Positions 21,550-33,667 are shown, counted from the first letter of the stretch. The stretch is 64,000 nucleotides of DNA from Silanimonas sp. (GCF_027531545.1 NZ_JAPZSC010000020.1:89061-153060); one strand, 5' to 3'. Translations and numbers: made by a program. Notes: generated from the sequence alone by a model not told the origin.

Positions 21550-22548
21550 ATGCGTACGGCGGTGGCGACGCAAGGCAAGTCGGGCTGGCGCGCAATAGCG
21601 CTCTTGACGGCGTTTTTGTGCGCGTGCGGAACCGCCGACGCCCCCAGTGCACCCACGCCGATGCGCCTGGGCATGGACCTTTGGGCCGGGTACTTCCCCG
21701 CGGTCATCGCCGAGCACGAAGGCCTGATGGCCGCGGAAGGCGTCGACCTCGAGGTGGTGGCCACGCGCGACACCAATGGCCTGATCGCCGAGTTCGCCGC
21801 CGGCCATTACGACCTCATCGCGGTGTCGCTGGGCGACGCCATCACCCTCTCGCGAAGCCGACCCGACCTCGTGGTGCTGCTGGTCGCGGACGAGTCGTCC
21901 GGTGGCGACCAGCTGCTGCGCGCACCCACCGTCGGCGCCGACCCCGCGGCCCCGCCGCGCTTGGGCACCAACCTTGGCGGTTTCGGTGAGCTGTTCATCC
22001 GGGCTTGGCTGGAGCGCGAGGGCATCGCCCCCGGCGACGTGCTCTGGTCGAACGTCGACGCGTCCGAGGTGCCCGCGGCGCTGGCCGAGGGCCGCATCGA
22101 TTTCGGCCACACCTGGCAGCCCTACGCAGATCAAGCCGCGGCAGCCGGCGCGACCCCGGTGTTCAGCAGCGCGGACACGCCCGGCCTCATCCTCGACGTG
22201 GTGCTGGCCACGCGTGCCGGGTTGGAACGCCAGCCCGAGGCACACCAGGGCTTCGTGCGGGCCTGGTTCGAAGCGGAACGCCGTTGGCGCGCCGACCCGG
22301 CGGCCGGCAACGCCGCGGCCGCCGCCGCCCTCGGGCTGGACGCCGCGACCGTCTCGCTGGCCGGAGTGAAGCTGTATTCGCTCGACGACAACCGTCATGC
22401 CATGGCGGGCGGCGCCGATTCCCCGCTGGCCTCGCTGATCGAGCGCTACACCGCGTTCTTCATCGAACGCGGCAGCCTGAGCACGCCGCCAGACCCGGCG
22501 GCGATGTTCGACCCGGCGGTGCTGCCCGAGGCCGCGCCCACGCCATGA
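21550..22548 (+). CDS. ABC-type nitrate/sulfonate-like substrate-binding lipoprotein (NMT1/SsuA-like)
   Basis: Lipobox TAFLCACG; LGMDLWAGYFPAVIAEHEGLMAAEGVDLEVVATRDTNGLIAEFAAGHYDLIAVSLGD. Confidence 0.85.
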   Translation: MRTAVATQGKSGWRAIALLTAFLCACGTADAPSAPTPMRLGMDLWAGYFPAVIAEHEGLMAAEGVDLEVVATRDTNGLIAEFAAGHYDLIAVSLGDAITLSRSRPDLVVLLVADESSGGDQLLRAPTVGADPAAPPRLGTNLGGFGELFIRAWLEREGIAPGDVLWSNVDASEVPAALAEGRIDFGHTWQPYADQAAAAGATPVFSSADTPGLILDVVLATRAGLERQPEAHQGFVRAWFEAERRWRADPAAGNAAAAAALGLDAATVSLAGVKLYSLDDNRHAMAGGADSPLASLIERYTAFFIERGSLSTPPDPAAMFDPAVLPEAAPTP

Positions 22549-25361
22549 AGGCCCGCACCCGCGTCGCCGCGGCGATCCTCGCTTTCGCCGCGCTTCCACT
22601 CATCCTCGTGAACGCGGGCAGCCTCGCCGACCGCCGCGACGATGCCGCGCGCAACGGCGACCTGCTGCTCTCCGGCAATGCCGACGAGCTCGCGGCCCTG
22701 CTCGCCGCCACGCGGACGCGCTGGCTGGAGAGCGTGCGCGCCGATGCCCGCCTGCCGATCTTCGAGGAGATGCTGTCGGGCAGCGCGCCGCCGTCGCCGC
22801 TGCGCCTGAGCCGCTTCTTCGCCGCCATGACCAGCCGCGACACGGTAAACATCGGCGCCATCGGCGTGCTCGACCTCGAGGGCCGCGTGGTGCAGGACTC
22901 GCAGGCGGTGAACCTCGGCCGCGACGAGTCACTGGAGCCCTGGTTCCTGCGGGTGGTGGCCTCCGGCCATCCGCAGATGGTCGGCCCCTACACCGCAGCG
23001 GGCGAACGCCGGCCGGCGCTCTACTTCACCGCACTCGTGCGCGATGCGGACGAAAAGCGTCGCGGCGTCCTGCGGATGCGCATGGAGCCGGCCGTGCTCG
23101 GCCAGGTGATGGCCGCGGCCCTCGTCGCGACGCCCGGCCTGTCGGCCACGCTCATGGACGAGGAGGGCCGCACGCTGGCCAGCGTCGGCGCCCTCGGCAA
23201 TGCCGAACTTGCCTTGGGTGCGAACGCCGACGGCAGCAGGGCGGAGCGCGTGCTTACGGTCGGCAACGAACGCGTGGCCATCAAGCCGGTGCCGAATGCG
23301 CCCTGGCGCGTGGTGGTGCGCCAGCCCTTGCCGGAATGGGTCGCACCGCAGGACCAGTTGAATCGCCAATGGGTGCTGGAGACCGTGCTGCTGTTGGTGC
23401 TGCTGCTCGGCGCCTCCCTGCTGCTGGGTCGCCGCATCGCGGCTCCGCTCGCCGGGTTCAGCGATGTTGCCCGACGGTTGGCCGAAGGCGACTACAGCCC
23501 GGTGCCGCGTTGGCCCGGCGCCGAGGAGGCCCGCCGACTTGGCGAGGCGCTCGATGCGCTCGCGGCGCGGCTGCGCGAAACCATCGGCACGCTCTCCAAA
23601 GAGTTGCATCAACGCCGCGACGCCGAGACGGCGCTGAGGGCCAGCAAGGAGCAGTACCTCGATCTCGTCGAACAGTTGCCCGCGGCGGTGTATCGCTGCG
23701 GCAACGCCCCCGGTTGGCCGATGGAGTTCCTGAGCCCGCAAATCGTGGCCCTCACCGGCTTCACGGCCTCCGACCTGCTGGCCGGTGACGGCCAGCACTT
23801 CGCCCGGCTGATCCACCCCGACGACATGGCGCACTGCGAGGCGGCGATTTCAGACGCCACGATCCGCCTGGGCAAGTACCAGCTGAACTACCGGATCCGC
23901 GACCGGGACGGTGAGACGCGCTGGGTTTGGGAACTGGGCAGCGTGCATACCGACGCCGCGGGTCGCCCCACCCAACTCACTGGCGTGATGTTCGACGTGA
24001 CCGAGCGGGAGACGGCCAACCAGGCCATGGCCCTGCTGCGAGGACGGATCGAAGCGCGGGTCGGCGGCGACTTCTTCCTCGCCCTCGCCACCGGCCTTGC
24101 GCGCTTGCTGGACGTCGAACGGGTGATGATCGGCCGCTACCAGGGAATGCCGCCGACGCGACTGACGTCGCTGGCGCTGGCTCACCGCGACGGACCCAGC
24201 GAGCGGGCGGACTTCGCCATCACCGGCACCCCCAGCGCGGCCGTGCTGGCGGAGGGCCAGATCGAGGTGCTGGACGGCGTCACCCAGCGATTCCCTGACG
24301 ATGCGACACTCGCGGCCCGCGGCTTGCGGTCCTACATCGGTCGCCGGCTGGATGACAGCCATGGCCGGCCGATCGGCGTGCTGGCCGTGCTGCATGGTCA
24401 GCCCCTGGGCGCGGACAGCGCCGCGGCGCGGCTTCTGGACCTGTTCCAGCCGCGCGTGGCCGCCGAGCTGGAGCGCGTCATCGCCGAGGAGGACCTGCAG
24501 CGGCTCGCCGACACCCTCGAGAACCGCGTGGCGGAGCGCACGCGCGAGCTCGAAGCGGCGAACGCCTCGCTCTCGCAGGCCATGGAACAGCTGGTGCAGC
24601 GCGAGAAGCTGGCCTCGCTGGGCAGCCTGGTCGCCGGCGTCGCGCACGAGCTGAACACGCCGATCGGCAACGCGCTGACGGTCTCGACCGCCCTCAACGA
24701 CATCCATCGCCAATTCGCCGACGTGCTGGCCAAGGGCGCGGTGAGGCGTTCGGCGCTCGATCGCTTCGTGGCCGAGAACAGCGAGGCCACCGAGCTCATC
24801 GAACGCAACCTGCAGCGCGCCGCCGCCCTGATCAGCCACTTCAAGCAGGTGGCGGTGGACCAGGCCAGCGTGCGGCGCCGGGAGTTCGACCTCGCCGCCC
24901 TGGTGGAGGACGTGCTCTCCACGCTCAGCCCACGGCTGAAGCGCTCCCCGCACCGGGTCGAGGTCGAGATCCCGGCCGGGCTGCTGCTCGAGAGCTATCC
25001 CGGCCCCCTGGAGCAGGTGCTCACCAACCTCATCGAAAACAGCCTCGTGCACGGCTTCGAGGCTGGGCGCGCCGGCGTGATCCGAATCTCGGCCGAGGCG
25101 GCGGGGCCCCGCATCCGCCTGCGCTACGCCGATGACGGGCTGGGCATTCCCCCGGCGCTCCGGCATCGGGTTTTCGACCCCTTCTTCACCACCAAACTCG
25201 GGCAGGGCGGCAGCGGACTCGGCCTGTACCTGGTGTACAACCTCGTGCACGGCCGGCTGGGCGGCAGCATCGAGTTGCTGGACGGCGCTGGACCGGGAGC
25301 CAGCTTCATCGTGGAATTGCCGGTGGTCGCCCCGGCCGCCGGAGAGGAGACGCGCGGATGA
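22545..25361 (+). CDS. Cache-PAS-GAF sensor histidine kinase
   Basis: LASLGSLVAGVAHELNTPIGNAL, NLIENSLVHGF, GQGGSGLGLYLVYNLVHGRLGG; ATGA overlap with upstream gene. Confidence 0.9.
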   Translation: MKARTRVAAAILAFAALPLILVNAGSLADRRDDAARNGDLLLSGNADELAALLAATRTRWLESVRADARLPIFEEMLSGSAPPSPLRLSRFFAAMTSRDTVNIGAIGVLDLEGRVVQDSQAVNLGRDESLEPWFLRVVASGHPQMVGPYTAAGERRPALYFTALVRDADEKRRGVLRMRMEPAVLGQVMAAALVATPGLSATLMDEEGRTLASVGALGNAELALGANADGSRAERVLTVGNERVAIKPVPNAPWRVVVRQPLPEWVAPQDQLNRQWVLETVLLLVLLLGASLLLGRRIAAPLAGFSDVARRLAEGDYSPVPRWPGAEEARRLGEALDALAARLRETIGTLSKELHQRRDAETALRASKEQYLDLVEQLPAAVYRCGNAPGWPMEFLSPQIVALTGFTASDLLAGDGQHFARLIHPDDMAHCEAAISDATIRLGKYQLNYRIRDRDGETRWVWELGSVHTDAAGRPTQLTGVMFDVTERETANQAMALLRGRIEARVGGDFFLALATGLARLLDVERVMIGRYQGMPPTRLTSLALAHRDGPSERADFAITGTPSAAVLAEGQIEVLDGVTQRFPDDATLAARGLRSYIGRRLDDSHGRPIGVLAVLHGQPLGADSAAARLLDLFQPRVAAELERVIAEEDLQRLADTLENRVAERTRELEAANASLSQAMEQLVQREKLASLGSLVAGVAHELNTPIGNALTVSTALNDIHRQFADVLAKGAVRRSALDRFVAENSEATELIERNLQRAAALISHFKQVAVDQASVRRREFDLAALVEDVLSTLSPRLKRSPHRVEVEIPAGLLLESYPGPLEQVLTNLIENSLVHGFEAGRAGVIRISAEAAGPRIRLRYADDGLGIPPALRHRVFDPFFTTKLGQGGSGLGLYLVYNLVHGRLGGSIELLDGAGPGASFIVELPVVAPAAGEETRG

Positions 25362-27559
25362 ACGACGAGTGGATCAGCTTCGCCAAGGAAGCGGAGGAAG
25401 GCGTCGATAGCGCGGTGCCCGGTTGGTGCATCGTGGTGGTCGACGACGACGAGGAAGTGCACGAGGCCACGCGCTTCGCGCTGCGCCATGTGCACGTACA
25501 CGGCCGGCCCCTCGAACTGGTGCACCTGTTCTCCGCCACCGAGGCCCGGCGCGTTCTGCCCACCCTCGACATCCCGGCGGTGATCCTGCTCGACGTCGTG
25601 ATGGAAACCGAGAACGCCGGGCTCGACCTCGTCGACTTCATCCGCAACGACTGCGAACTCGCCGCCACGCGCATCGTGCTGCGCACCGGCCAGCCCGGCT
25701 ACGCGCCCGAGCTCAGCGTGTTCGCGCGCTACGACATCAACGACTACTTCACCAAGGCCGAGCTTTCGCGCACGCGCCTGATCACCGCCATCACTTCGGC
25801 GGTAAAGAGCCACGAGCAGATCCGCACCATCGACGAGAGCCGCCGTGGCCTCGAGTTGATCGTGCGCTCCTCGCCGAGCCTGCTGCAGCCGCAAGGGCTG
25901 GCCAATTTCGCCGAGGGCGTGCTCACGCAGGCCAAGGCCCTGCTGCGCGGTCCGATCGACGGCATCGTCTGCGCCCAGCGCGGCTCGCCGCTCGACCCGA
26001 ACGACAACCGCCTGTACGTGGTTGGTGCCGCCGGCGCCCTCGCCGGCGCGGTGTGGCACCCGCTCTCCGACCTCCATGCCGAACCGGTGGTGGCGGCCAT
26101 CGCCCGGGCACTGCGCGAACGCCGCAACGTCCACGGTGACGACTACAGCGTGCTCTACCTCTCGACGCGCGAGCGCGAGGCGGCGATCTACGTCGCCACG
26201 CCGACGCGCCTCAACGACGTCGACCACCAGCTGCTCGAAGTGTTCGCCTCGAACCTCTCGGCCTGCTTCAGCAACCTGCAGCATTTCGAGGAAGTGCACC
26301 GGCTCGCCTTCCGCGACCCGCTTACCGGCCTGATGAACCGCTCCGGCCTGCTGCGCGAGCTCGACGGCGTGGCCGGACGGCAGGACCTGCGCCTGGTGCT
26401 GGTGGACATCGACCACTTCACCGACTTCAACGACGGCCTCGGCCAAGAGGCGGGCGACCTGCTGCTGAGCGCGGTCGGCCAGCGCCTGCGCGAACGCTTC
26501 GGCGGGCACGCCTCGCTCGCCCGCATCGGTGCCGACGTGTTCGCGGTGGTGGGTGATGCGGAACGCCTCGCGCCGTCCGAGCCGCAGGCCGCCTTCGAAC
26601 AGCCCTTCGCCTGTGGCGAACACCTGACACCGGCGCGCGTCACCCTCGGGCTGTGCGACCTCGGCGACTGCACCGACGGCGTCACCGCGCTGCGACACGC
26701 CAACATCGCGCTGAAGGCGGCGAAGCGCAGCCTCAACGACTCGGCCCTGCTCTACCAGGCCGGCCTCGCCGAACACACGCGGCAGCGGCTCGGGATGCTG
26801 GGGCAACTGCGCCGCGACCTGGAAGGCGACCGCCTGGAAGTGTGGTACCAGCCGCAGGTGGGGCTGGCCGATGGCCGGACGCACGCCGTGGAGGCCCTGA
26901 TGCGCTGGCCCGATGGCCGCGGCGGCTGGGTGCAGCCGCCCAATGTGTTCATCCCCCTCACGGAGTACTCCGGGCTGATCGTGCCGATGGGCGAGTTCGT
27001 GCTCGACCGCGCCTGCGGGATGCTCGCCGGGCTGGGCAGCGGCGGCACGGTGCCGGCGCGCATGGCCGTCAACGTCGCGATGCCCCAGCTGCGGGATCCC
27101 GGCTTCATTGCGATGGTCGAACGAACCCTGCAGCGCCATGGCCTCGCCGGCGATCGGCTGGAACTCGAGATCACCGAATCCATCGCGATGGACGAGGCGC
27201 TGGTGCTGCGCCGCAGCCTCGAGCATCTCCGCAGCTTGGGTGTCCGCGTCGCGATCGACGACTTCGGCACCGGCTATTCGTCACTGGCGCAGCTTCGCGC
27301 CTTGCCGGTGGATGCGCTGAAGATCGACCGCCGCTTCGTTTCCGAGCGCAGCGAAGGCCCCGATGAGGCCTTCGTCGAGTGCATCGTGGGGTTGGCGCGC
27401 CGACTGGGCTTGTCGACGGTGGCCGAGGGCATCGAAACCGAGGAACAGTCCCGGCTGATGGGGGCGCTCGGCTGCGAACTGGGCCAGGGCTACTGGCACG
27501 CCCGGCCGATGCCGGAGGCGATGCTGAGGCAGTGGCTGGCGCAGCGCGGGAAGGGCTGA
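25358..27559 (+). CDS. REC-DUF3369-GGDEF(degenerate)-EAL cyclic-di-GMP phosphodiesterase
   Basis: REC VILLDVVMETENAGLDLV; degenerate GGDEF RIGADVFAVV; EAL motifs VEALMRWP, ELEITES, AIDDFGTGYSSL, LKIDRRFV, AEGIETEEQ. Confidence 0.9.
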   Translation: MNDEWISFAKEAEEGVDSAVPGWCIVVVDDDEEVHEATRFALRHVHVHGRPLELVHLFSATEARRVLPTLDIPAVILLDVVMETENAGLDLVDFIRNDCELAATRIVLRTGQPGYAPELSVFARYDINDYFTKAELSRTRLITAITSAVKSHEQIRTIDESRRGLELIVRSSPSLLQPQGLANFAEGVLTQAKALLRGPIDGIVCAQRGSPLDPNDNRLYVVGAAGALAGAVWHPLSDLHAEPVVAAIARALRERRNVHGDDYSVLYLSTREREAAIYVATPTRLNDVDHQLLEVFASNLSACFSNLQHFEEVHRLAFRDPLTGLMNRSGLLRELDGVAGRQDLRLVLVDIDHFTDFNDGLGQEAGDLLLSAVGQRLRERFGGHASLARIGADVFAVVGDAERLAPSEPQAAFEQPFACGEHLTPARVTLGLCDLGDCTDGVTALRHANIALKAAKRSLNDSALLYQAGLAEHTRQRLGMLGQLRRDLEGDRLEVWYQPQVGLADGRTHAVEALMRWPDGRGGWVQPPNVFIPLTEYSGLIVPMGEFVLDRACGMLAGLGSGGTVPARMAVNVAMPQLRDPGFIAMVERTLQRHGLAGDRLELEITESIAMDEALVLRRSLEHLRSLGVRVAIDDFGTGYSSLAQLRALPVDALKIDRRFVSERSEGPDEAFVECIVGLARRLGLSTVAEGIETEEQSRLMGALGCELGQGYWHARPMPEAMLRQWLAQRGKG

Positions 27560-27565
27560 GCCGCC

Positions 27566-28030
27566 TCAGCCGCGCTGGAACTCCGCTTCGAACACACGGT
27601 AATGCGCATCACGCATGCCGAGCGCCGCATACGTGGCCTGCGCACGCGCGTTGTCGTTCTCGACGTACAGGCGCAGGCCGCACACGCCCGGCGTGGCGCG
27701 GGCCTCGTGCTCCACATGCGCGTAGAGCGAGCGAAACACGCCGAGGCGGCGTGCTTCTTCGGCGACGAACACGCTCTGGATCCACCACCACCAGCCGTTG
27801 CGCCAATCACTCCATTCGGTGGTGAGCATCAGCGTGCCCACGGCCCGGCCGTCGTGTTCGGCGACGAGGTAGCGCGCCTTGTGCGGGTCGGCGAGGCCGG
27901 CGGCGATGCCGGCGCGGATCGTCGCCGCGTCGAGCACCTTGGCTTCGGTTTCCAGCGCCATGGCCTCGGCCCAGCGGGCGAGGGTTTCGAGGTCGGCGGA
28001 CGTGGCGGTGCGGATCGTGGTCGGGCTCAT
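27566..28030 (-). CDS. GNAT family N-acetyltransferase
   Basis: MSPTTIRTATSADLETLARW; YLVAEHDGRAVGTLMLTTEW; SVFVAEEARRLGVFRSLYAHVE. Confidence 0.85.
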   Translation of the reverse strand: MSPTTIRTATSADLETLARWAEAMALETEAKVLDAATIRAGIAAGLADPHKARYLVAEHDGRAVGTLMLTTEWSDWRNGWWWWIQSVFVAEEARRLGVFRSLYAHVEHEARATPGVCGLRLYVENDNARAQATYAALGMRDAHYRVFEAEFQRG

Positions 28031-28361
28031 GGGCGCTCGGTTGGCGGCAAGGGGGCGTCGGAGTCGAGACCGTAGGCGCGCTCGACGCGGGCGATGCGGA
28101 CGGCGTAGCGGGCGTACCAGTGCTCGCGGCCGCGGCGCTGGGCGTCGAGGTGGTCGACGTCGCGCTTCCACGCGCGCACCGCGTCCTCGTCACGCCAATA
28201 CGAGACAGTGATGCCGAAGCCGTCGGCGCCGCGCGCACTCTCGATGCCGAGGAAGCCCGGCTGGGCAGCGGCCAGCGCCACCATGCGTTCGGCCATCGCG
28301 GCGTAGCCGTCGTCATCGACGCGGCGCTGCGAACTGAAGATCACGGCGATGTACGGGGGCG

Positions 28362-28365
<4 letters not shown>
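28027..28365 (-). CDS. Antibiotic biosynthesis monooxygenase (ABM) domain protein
   Basis: IAVIFSSQRR...MVALAAAQPGFLGIESARGADGFGITVSYWRDEDAVRAWKRDVDH. Confidence 0.8.
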
Positions 28366-29794
<1,429 letters not shown>

Positions 29795-29798
<4 letters not shown>

Positions 29799-30835
29799 GT
29801 CGTGGCCTCCGCGCCCTCATCGGGATCGGGCAGTGGCAACAGCACGGTGAACACCGTGTGGCCCGGGCGCGATCGATAGGCCAGCGAGCCGCCATGCTCG
29901 CGCGCGATCTGCTGCGCCAAGGGCAGGCCGAGGCCGGTGCCGTCCGCACGGCCGGACACCAACGGCAGGAAGAGGCGCTCGACGAGATCCTCGGGCACGC
30001 CGCGGCCGTCGTCGCCCACCTCGACGCGCACCGCGAGGCGATGGCTGCGATCTCCGATCAGCACCTGGTGTTCGGCGCGCGTGCGCAGGCCCACGGTGGT
30101 GGCACCGCTCTCGAGCGCGTTGCGCACGAGGTTCCACACCGCCTGCGTCAGCCGGTCAGCGTCACCCAACAGGTCGGGCAGGCTGGGGTCGTAGTCGCGC
30201 ACCACCTTCACCGACCAGCCGGCCTCGGCTTCGGCGAGCTGGCGTACGCGCTCCAGCACGGCATGGATGTTCATCGCCTCGAAGGGCCGCGGCGCGGCGG
30301 GATGCAGGATGCGGTCCACGAGGCCGTTGAGGCGCTCGACTTCGCTGGCGATGAGGCCGACGAGTTCGCGGCTGTCGGCGTCGCTGGTGCGTCGCGACAG
30401 CAGCTGCGCCGCGCCTTTCAGGCCCGCGAGCGGATTGCGCAGCTCATGCGCCAGTCCGCGCAGCGAGGCGCTCAGCGCCTGCGGCAGCGCGGTGACCGGA
30501 TCTTCCCCGGGGAACTCCTCGACCGGATGCAGTTCGACGCGCACGCCCCCCTCTTCGCGCACGCACCAGACGTCGGCGAAGCGCGCCGTCAGGCCACCGA
30601 AGCCGAGGCCCACGCGCTGCAGGCGCAGCGCCTGCTCGTCGTAGGGCACGCGCGGCAGGGCCGAAACGATGCGCTCGCCGCCGTCGAGCTCAGCGAGGCC
30701 GAGGCCGATCAGCCGGCGGGCACTGACACCTAGCCAGCTCGCGAAGGCCGGATTCGTGGCCAGGATTCGGCCTTCGGCATCGAGCCAGAACAGCGGCGTG
30801 GCGAGGCGATCGAAGGCGGCGAGGTCGGCGGGCAT
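29795..30835 (-). CDS. ntrB: Nitrogen regulation sensor kinase NR(II) NtrB
   Basis: PAS LFWLDAEGRILATNPAFASWLG; GLAHELRNPLAGLKGAAQLLSR; DGTGLGLPLAQQIAREHGG; coupled to ntrC. Confidence 0.92.
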
Positions 30836-30924
30836 GGCCGCAGTATCGCACCAGCATCGGGCATTTGATGCTCGGTACGGCCCGGCCGGGGTGACACGAC
30901 CGGGGCTGTCGGCCCGCGCGGGCG

Positions 30925-31248
30925 TCAGTCGAGATCGAAGTAGATCACGACGTCGTCTTCGCAGAAGTCGACCCAGTCGGAGTCCAGGGTCTCGCCACCC
31001 TCGAACGTGGCGCGGAACCGCCACTCGCAGTTGCTGGCATTGGTGCTCTGGTCCCAGACCAGTTCGGCCGAGTCGCCGGAGGCGATGCCGGAGCCGATGT
31101 CGAACGGGGCCCAGGACGCGTCGTCCTCGGACACCTCGATTTCCACGATGCGCTGGTTGGCGTTGTTCTCGACCGTGAAGCTGTAGTCCTCGGCAAGGGC
31201 CGGCGTGGCGGAAAGGGCAAGCAGGACGAACGGCAGCAGGTGGCGCAT
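30925..31248 (-). CDS. Small secreted hypothetical protein
   Basis: Signal peptide MRHLLPFVLLALSATPALAEDYSFTVENNANQRIVEIEVSEDDASW. Confidence 0.65.
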   Translation of the reverse strand: MRHLLPFVLLALSATPALAEDYSFTVENNANQRIVEIEVSEDDASWAPFDIGSGIASGDSAELVWDQSTNASNCEWRFRATFEGGETLDSDWVDFCEDDVVIYFDLD

Positions 31249-31367
31249 GGGGGTCTCCGTGATCGTGGGCCGGACAGGTCGGGGCGAACAGCGTCCCATC
31301 GCCCTCGCCGGGCAGCCTGCCGGGCAGGCCGCGGTCGCGCAAGCACCCCGGCCGCCGAGCCCACCGA

Positions 31368-32564
31368 TCAACGCCCGAGGCGCTGCTGCTGGTCGAATGC
31401 CTCCGCCCGGTCTTCGCGTCGGGGCGCCAGTCCGAAGAGCCAGCGCATTGGCGCCCAGCGGCGTACCGCAAACTCGTGGAGCAGCAGACAACCGAACACC
31501 GTGCCCCCGAGCACCACCGCGACGTCCGCCAGCGGCCCGAGCCCTCGCTGTCCCGCCCACCATGCAAGCGGCACGATCAGGCTCTGGTGGACCACGTGCC
31601 AAGGCAGCACGGCCTCGTTGGCGTAGGCGAGGCCCGGCCACGGCCGGTCGAGGGCGTGGCGCGCCCAACCCAGCAAGCCCAGCAGGACCGCCGCCATGTA
31701 AGCGGCGCGCAGGCTGCGCAAGCTCCAGACCTCCCAAGGCGGCAGGCGATCGTCCACCGCGAACAGCCAAGGGACGTAGGCGAGCGCGAGCACCACCGAA
31801 GCCCCGAGGCTCCACCAACGCGCGCGCCGGAGGGTTTCCCAGACCCCATCGCCCGAACCGAGCAGCAGGCCGAACAGGAAGACGGCGCCGTAGTGGGAAT
31901 GGTTGTAGAGATCCGGGAAGAAGTCCTTCCGGTCGGGACAGGCGTCGGCCAACAGGTTCATCGCCAAGGCCGCGGGCAGCGCGAGCCCGAGCCAGAGCAC
32001 GGGCAGCGGCGCGCGGTGGACGGCCGCGATGGCGGCATGGCCGGCCCGGGAGCGCCAGACGAAGGCCACGGCCAAGGCGAGCGCACCGTAGAGCCACGCG
32101 TAGGGCAGGAACCACAGGTGGTTCCAGGTGATGCCGTAGGCCCAGCCGCCGAAGGCGTCCTCGGGCCACGGGTGGCCGCCGAAGTAGAGGCCCAGGAAGT
32201 CGAAGTAGCCCGGCGGCACATGGCTGCCGCGCAGGGCTTCGATGTAGGGCTGGACTGGCACCACCAGCAGCATCCCGACCAGCAGCGGCAGCAGCAGGCG
32301 GCGACTGCGCTGGCCGATGGCGCGCCACGGCGTCGACCACGGCCGCGCCAGGCCAAGGGCGATGCCCGACAGGAGGAACAGCAGGGGCATGCGCCAGCGG
32401 TTGAGCAGCGTCATCGGCACCTCCAGCCAGGCGGTCTGGTGCGCGGACTTGATGTGGTAGTCCCAGTCCGCCACGTAGACGAGGCCCACGTGGTAGAGCA
32501 CCAGCAGGCCGAAGGCGAGCACGCGGAGCGCGTCGATGTCGTGGCGGCGGTGGGCGGCGGGCAT
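31368..32564 (-). CDS. Membrane acyltransferase family 3 / OpgC-like
   Basis: RRHDIDALRVLAFGLLVLYHVGLVYVADWDYHIKSAH and multiple TM segments. Confidence 0.8.
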   Translation of the reverse strand: MPAAHRRHDIDALRVLAFGLLVLYHVGLVYVADWDYHIKSAHQTAWLEVPMTLLNRWRMPLLFLLSGIALGLARPWSTPWRAIGQRSRRLLLPLLVGMLLVVPVQPYIEALRGSHVPPGYFDFLGLYFGGHPWPEDAFGGWAYGITWNHLWFLPYAWLYGALALAVAFVWRSRAGHAAIAAVHRAPLPVLWLGLALPAALAMNLLADACPDRKDFFPDLYNHSHYGAVFLFGLLLGSGDGVWETLRRARWWSLGASVVLALAYVPWLFAVDDRLPPWEVWSLRSLRAAYMAAVLLGLLGWARHALDRPWPGLAYANEAVLPWHVVHQSLIVPLAWWAGQRGLGPLADVAVVLGGTVFGCLLLHEFAVRRWAPMRWLFGLAPRREDRAEAFDQQQRLGR

Positions 32565-32743
32565 GGGCTTCTCCGAGGGGAGGCACCAGCGTGGGTGATG
32601 CCCCCGCGGCCCGGACGGGTGCGGTGACGGAACGCCGGAATCCGGGGAGCACCAGCACGGCACGCGTCGACGACGGGACGAATGGCGGTCCTCCGGGGAC
32701 GAGCCGCCGCCACCACGCGCAGGGCCCCCACTAGACTGCGCCG

Positions 32744-33658
32744 ATGCCTCCCGTCCCGCTGTTCGAGCGCTGGCTGCTCGCCCTCCACCGCCGCCCTCTC
32801 CTCGTTGCGGCGCTGGCGTGGAGCGTGGTCTACATGCTGTCGGGCTGGTTCGAGACGCGCACGATGCAGATGGAGTACGCGCGGCTCGGCATCGACACGG
32901 ATCCGTGAGAAATCCCCACCTGGCAGGGAACGAGCGCGCTGTCCTCACTCATGCTCGTCGCGCTGGTCGGCTGGGCCGAGGCGCGCTGGCCGCTGCGCTG
33001 GGGCGAACTGCGCCACCATCTCTTTTGTCACGCGGGCCTGTCGGTTGCCTACTGCTTGCTGCACGTGGGCGGCATGGTGGCGATGCGCGAGGCGGTGTAT
33101 GCCTTGCAGGGCGCCGACTACGACTTCGGCGATTGGCCTCGCGAACTGCTTTACGAGTACCTCAAGGACGCCCGCAGCTATGCGCTGCTGGTCGTGGTCT
33201 TCCACTACTCGCGGTCCCTGATGCGGCTGGCGCAGGGCGAAGCCCGCCTGCTGGACGAGCCGGACGTTGATGCCCTCCCGACCGCATCCGACGCTGCGCT
33301 ACCGGCCATAGCCCCGACCGACGCGCGCCTACCCCAGCGCTTCGTCGTAAGGAAGCTGGGGCGGGAGTTCATCGTCGAGGCCGAGCGTATCGAGGCCGCG
33401 TTGGCGAGCGGGAACTACGCCAACCTGCATGTGGGAGGGGCCGTCTACCCGCTGCGCAGCACGCTGGCACAACTCGAAGCACAGCTCTCCACCGAACGCT
33501 TCCTGCGCGTGCACCGGAGCGCGATCGTCCGCATCGATGCCATCGCTTCGGTGGCGGCCGGCGAGGGCGGCGAAGCGAGCTTGCAGCTGCGTTCCGGGCT
33601 GGTGGTGCCTTGCAGCCGCCGCTACCGCAGCCAACTGAAGGATCGGATCAAGGGCTGA
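32744..33658 (+). pseudogene. Membrane-anchored LytTR-family DNA-binding regulator interrupted by an in-frame TGA at 32906-32908
   Basis: ATG 32744 and ORF 32951..33658 share a frame; conceptual read-through ...RLGIDTDP*EIPTWQGTSALSSLMLVALVGW...; C-terminal LytTR FVVRKLGREFIVEAERIEAALASGNYANLHVGG...FLRVHRSAIVRIDAI. Confidence 0.65.
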
Positions 33659-33667
33659 CGCTGCCGA

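Noticed and set aside
32906-32908. Selenocysteine insertion at the LytTR TGA
   Set aside because: The context fits Trp rather than Cys, the family is not a known selenoprotein, and I saw no obvious bSECIS hairpin; nonsense or read-through is simpler
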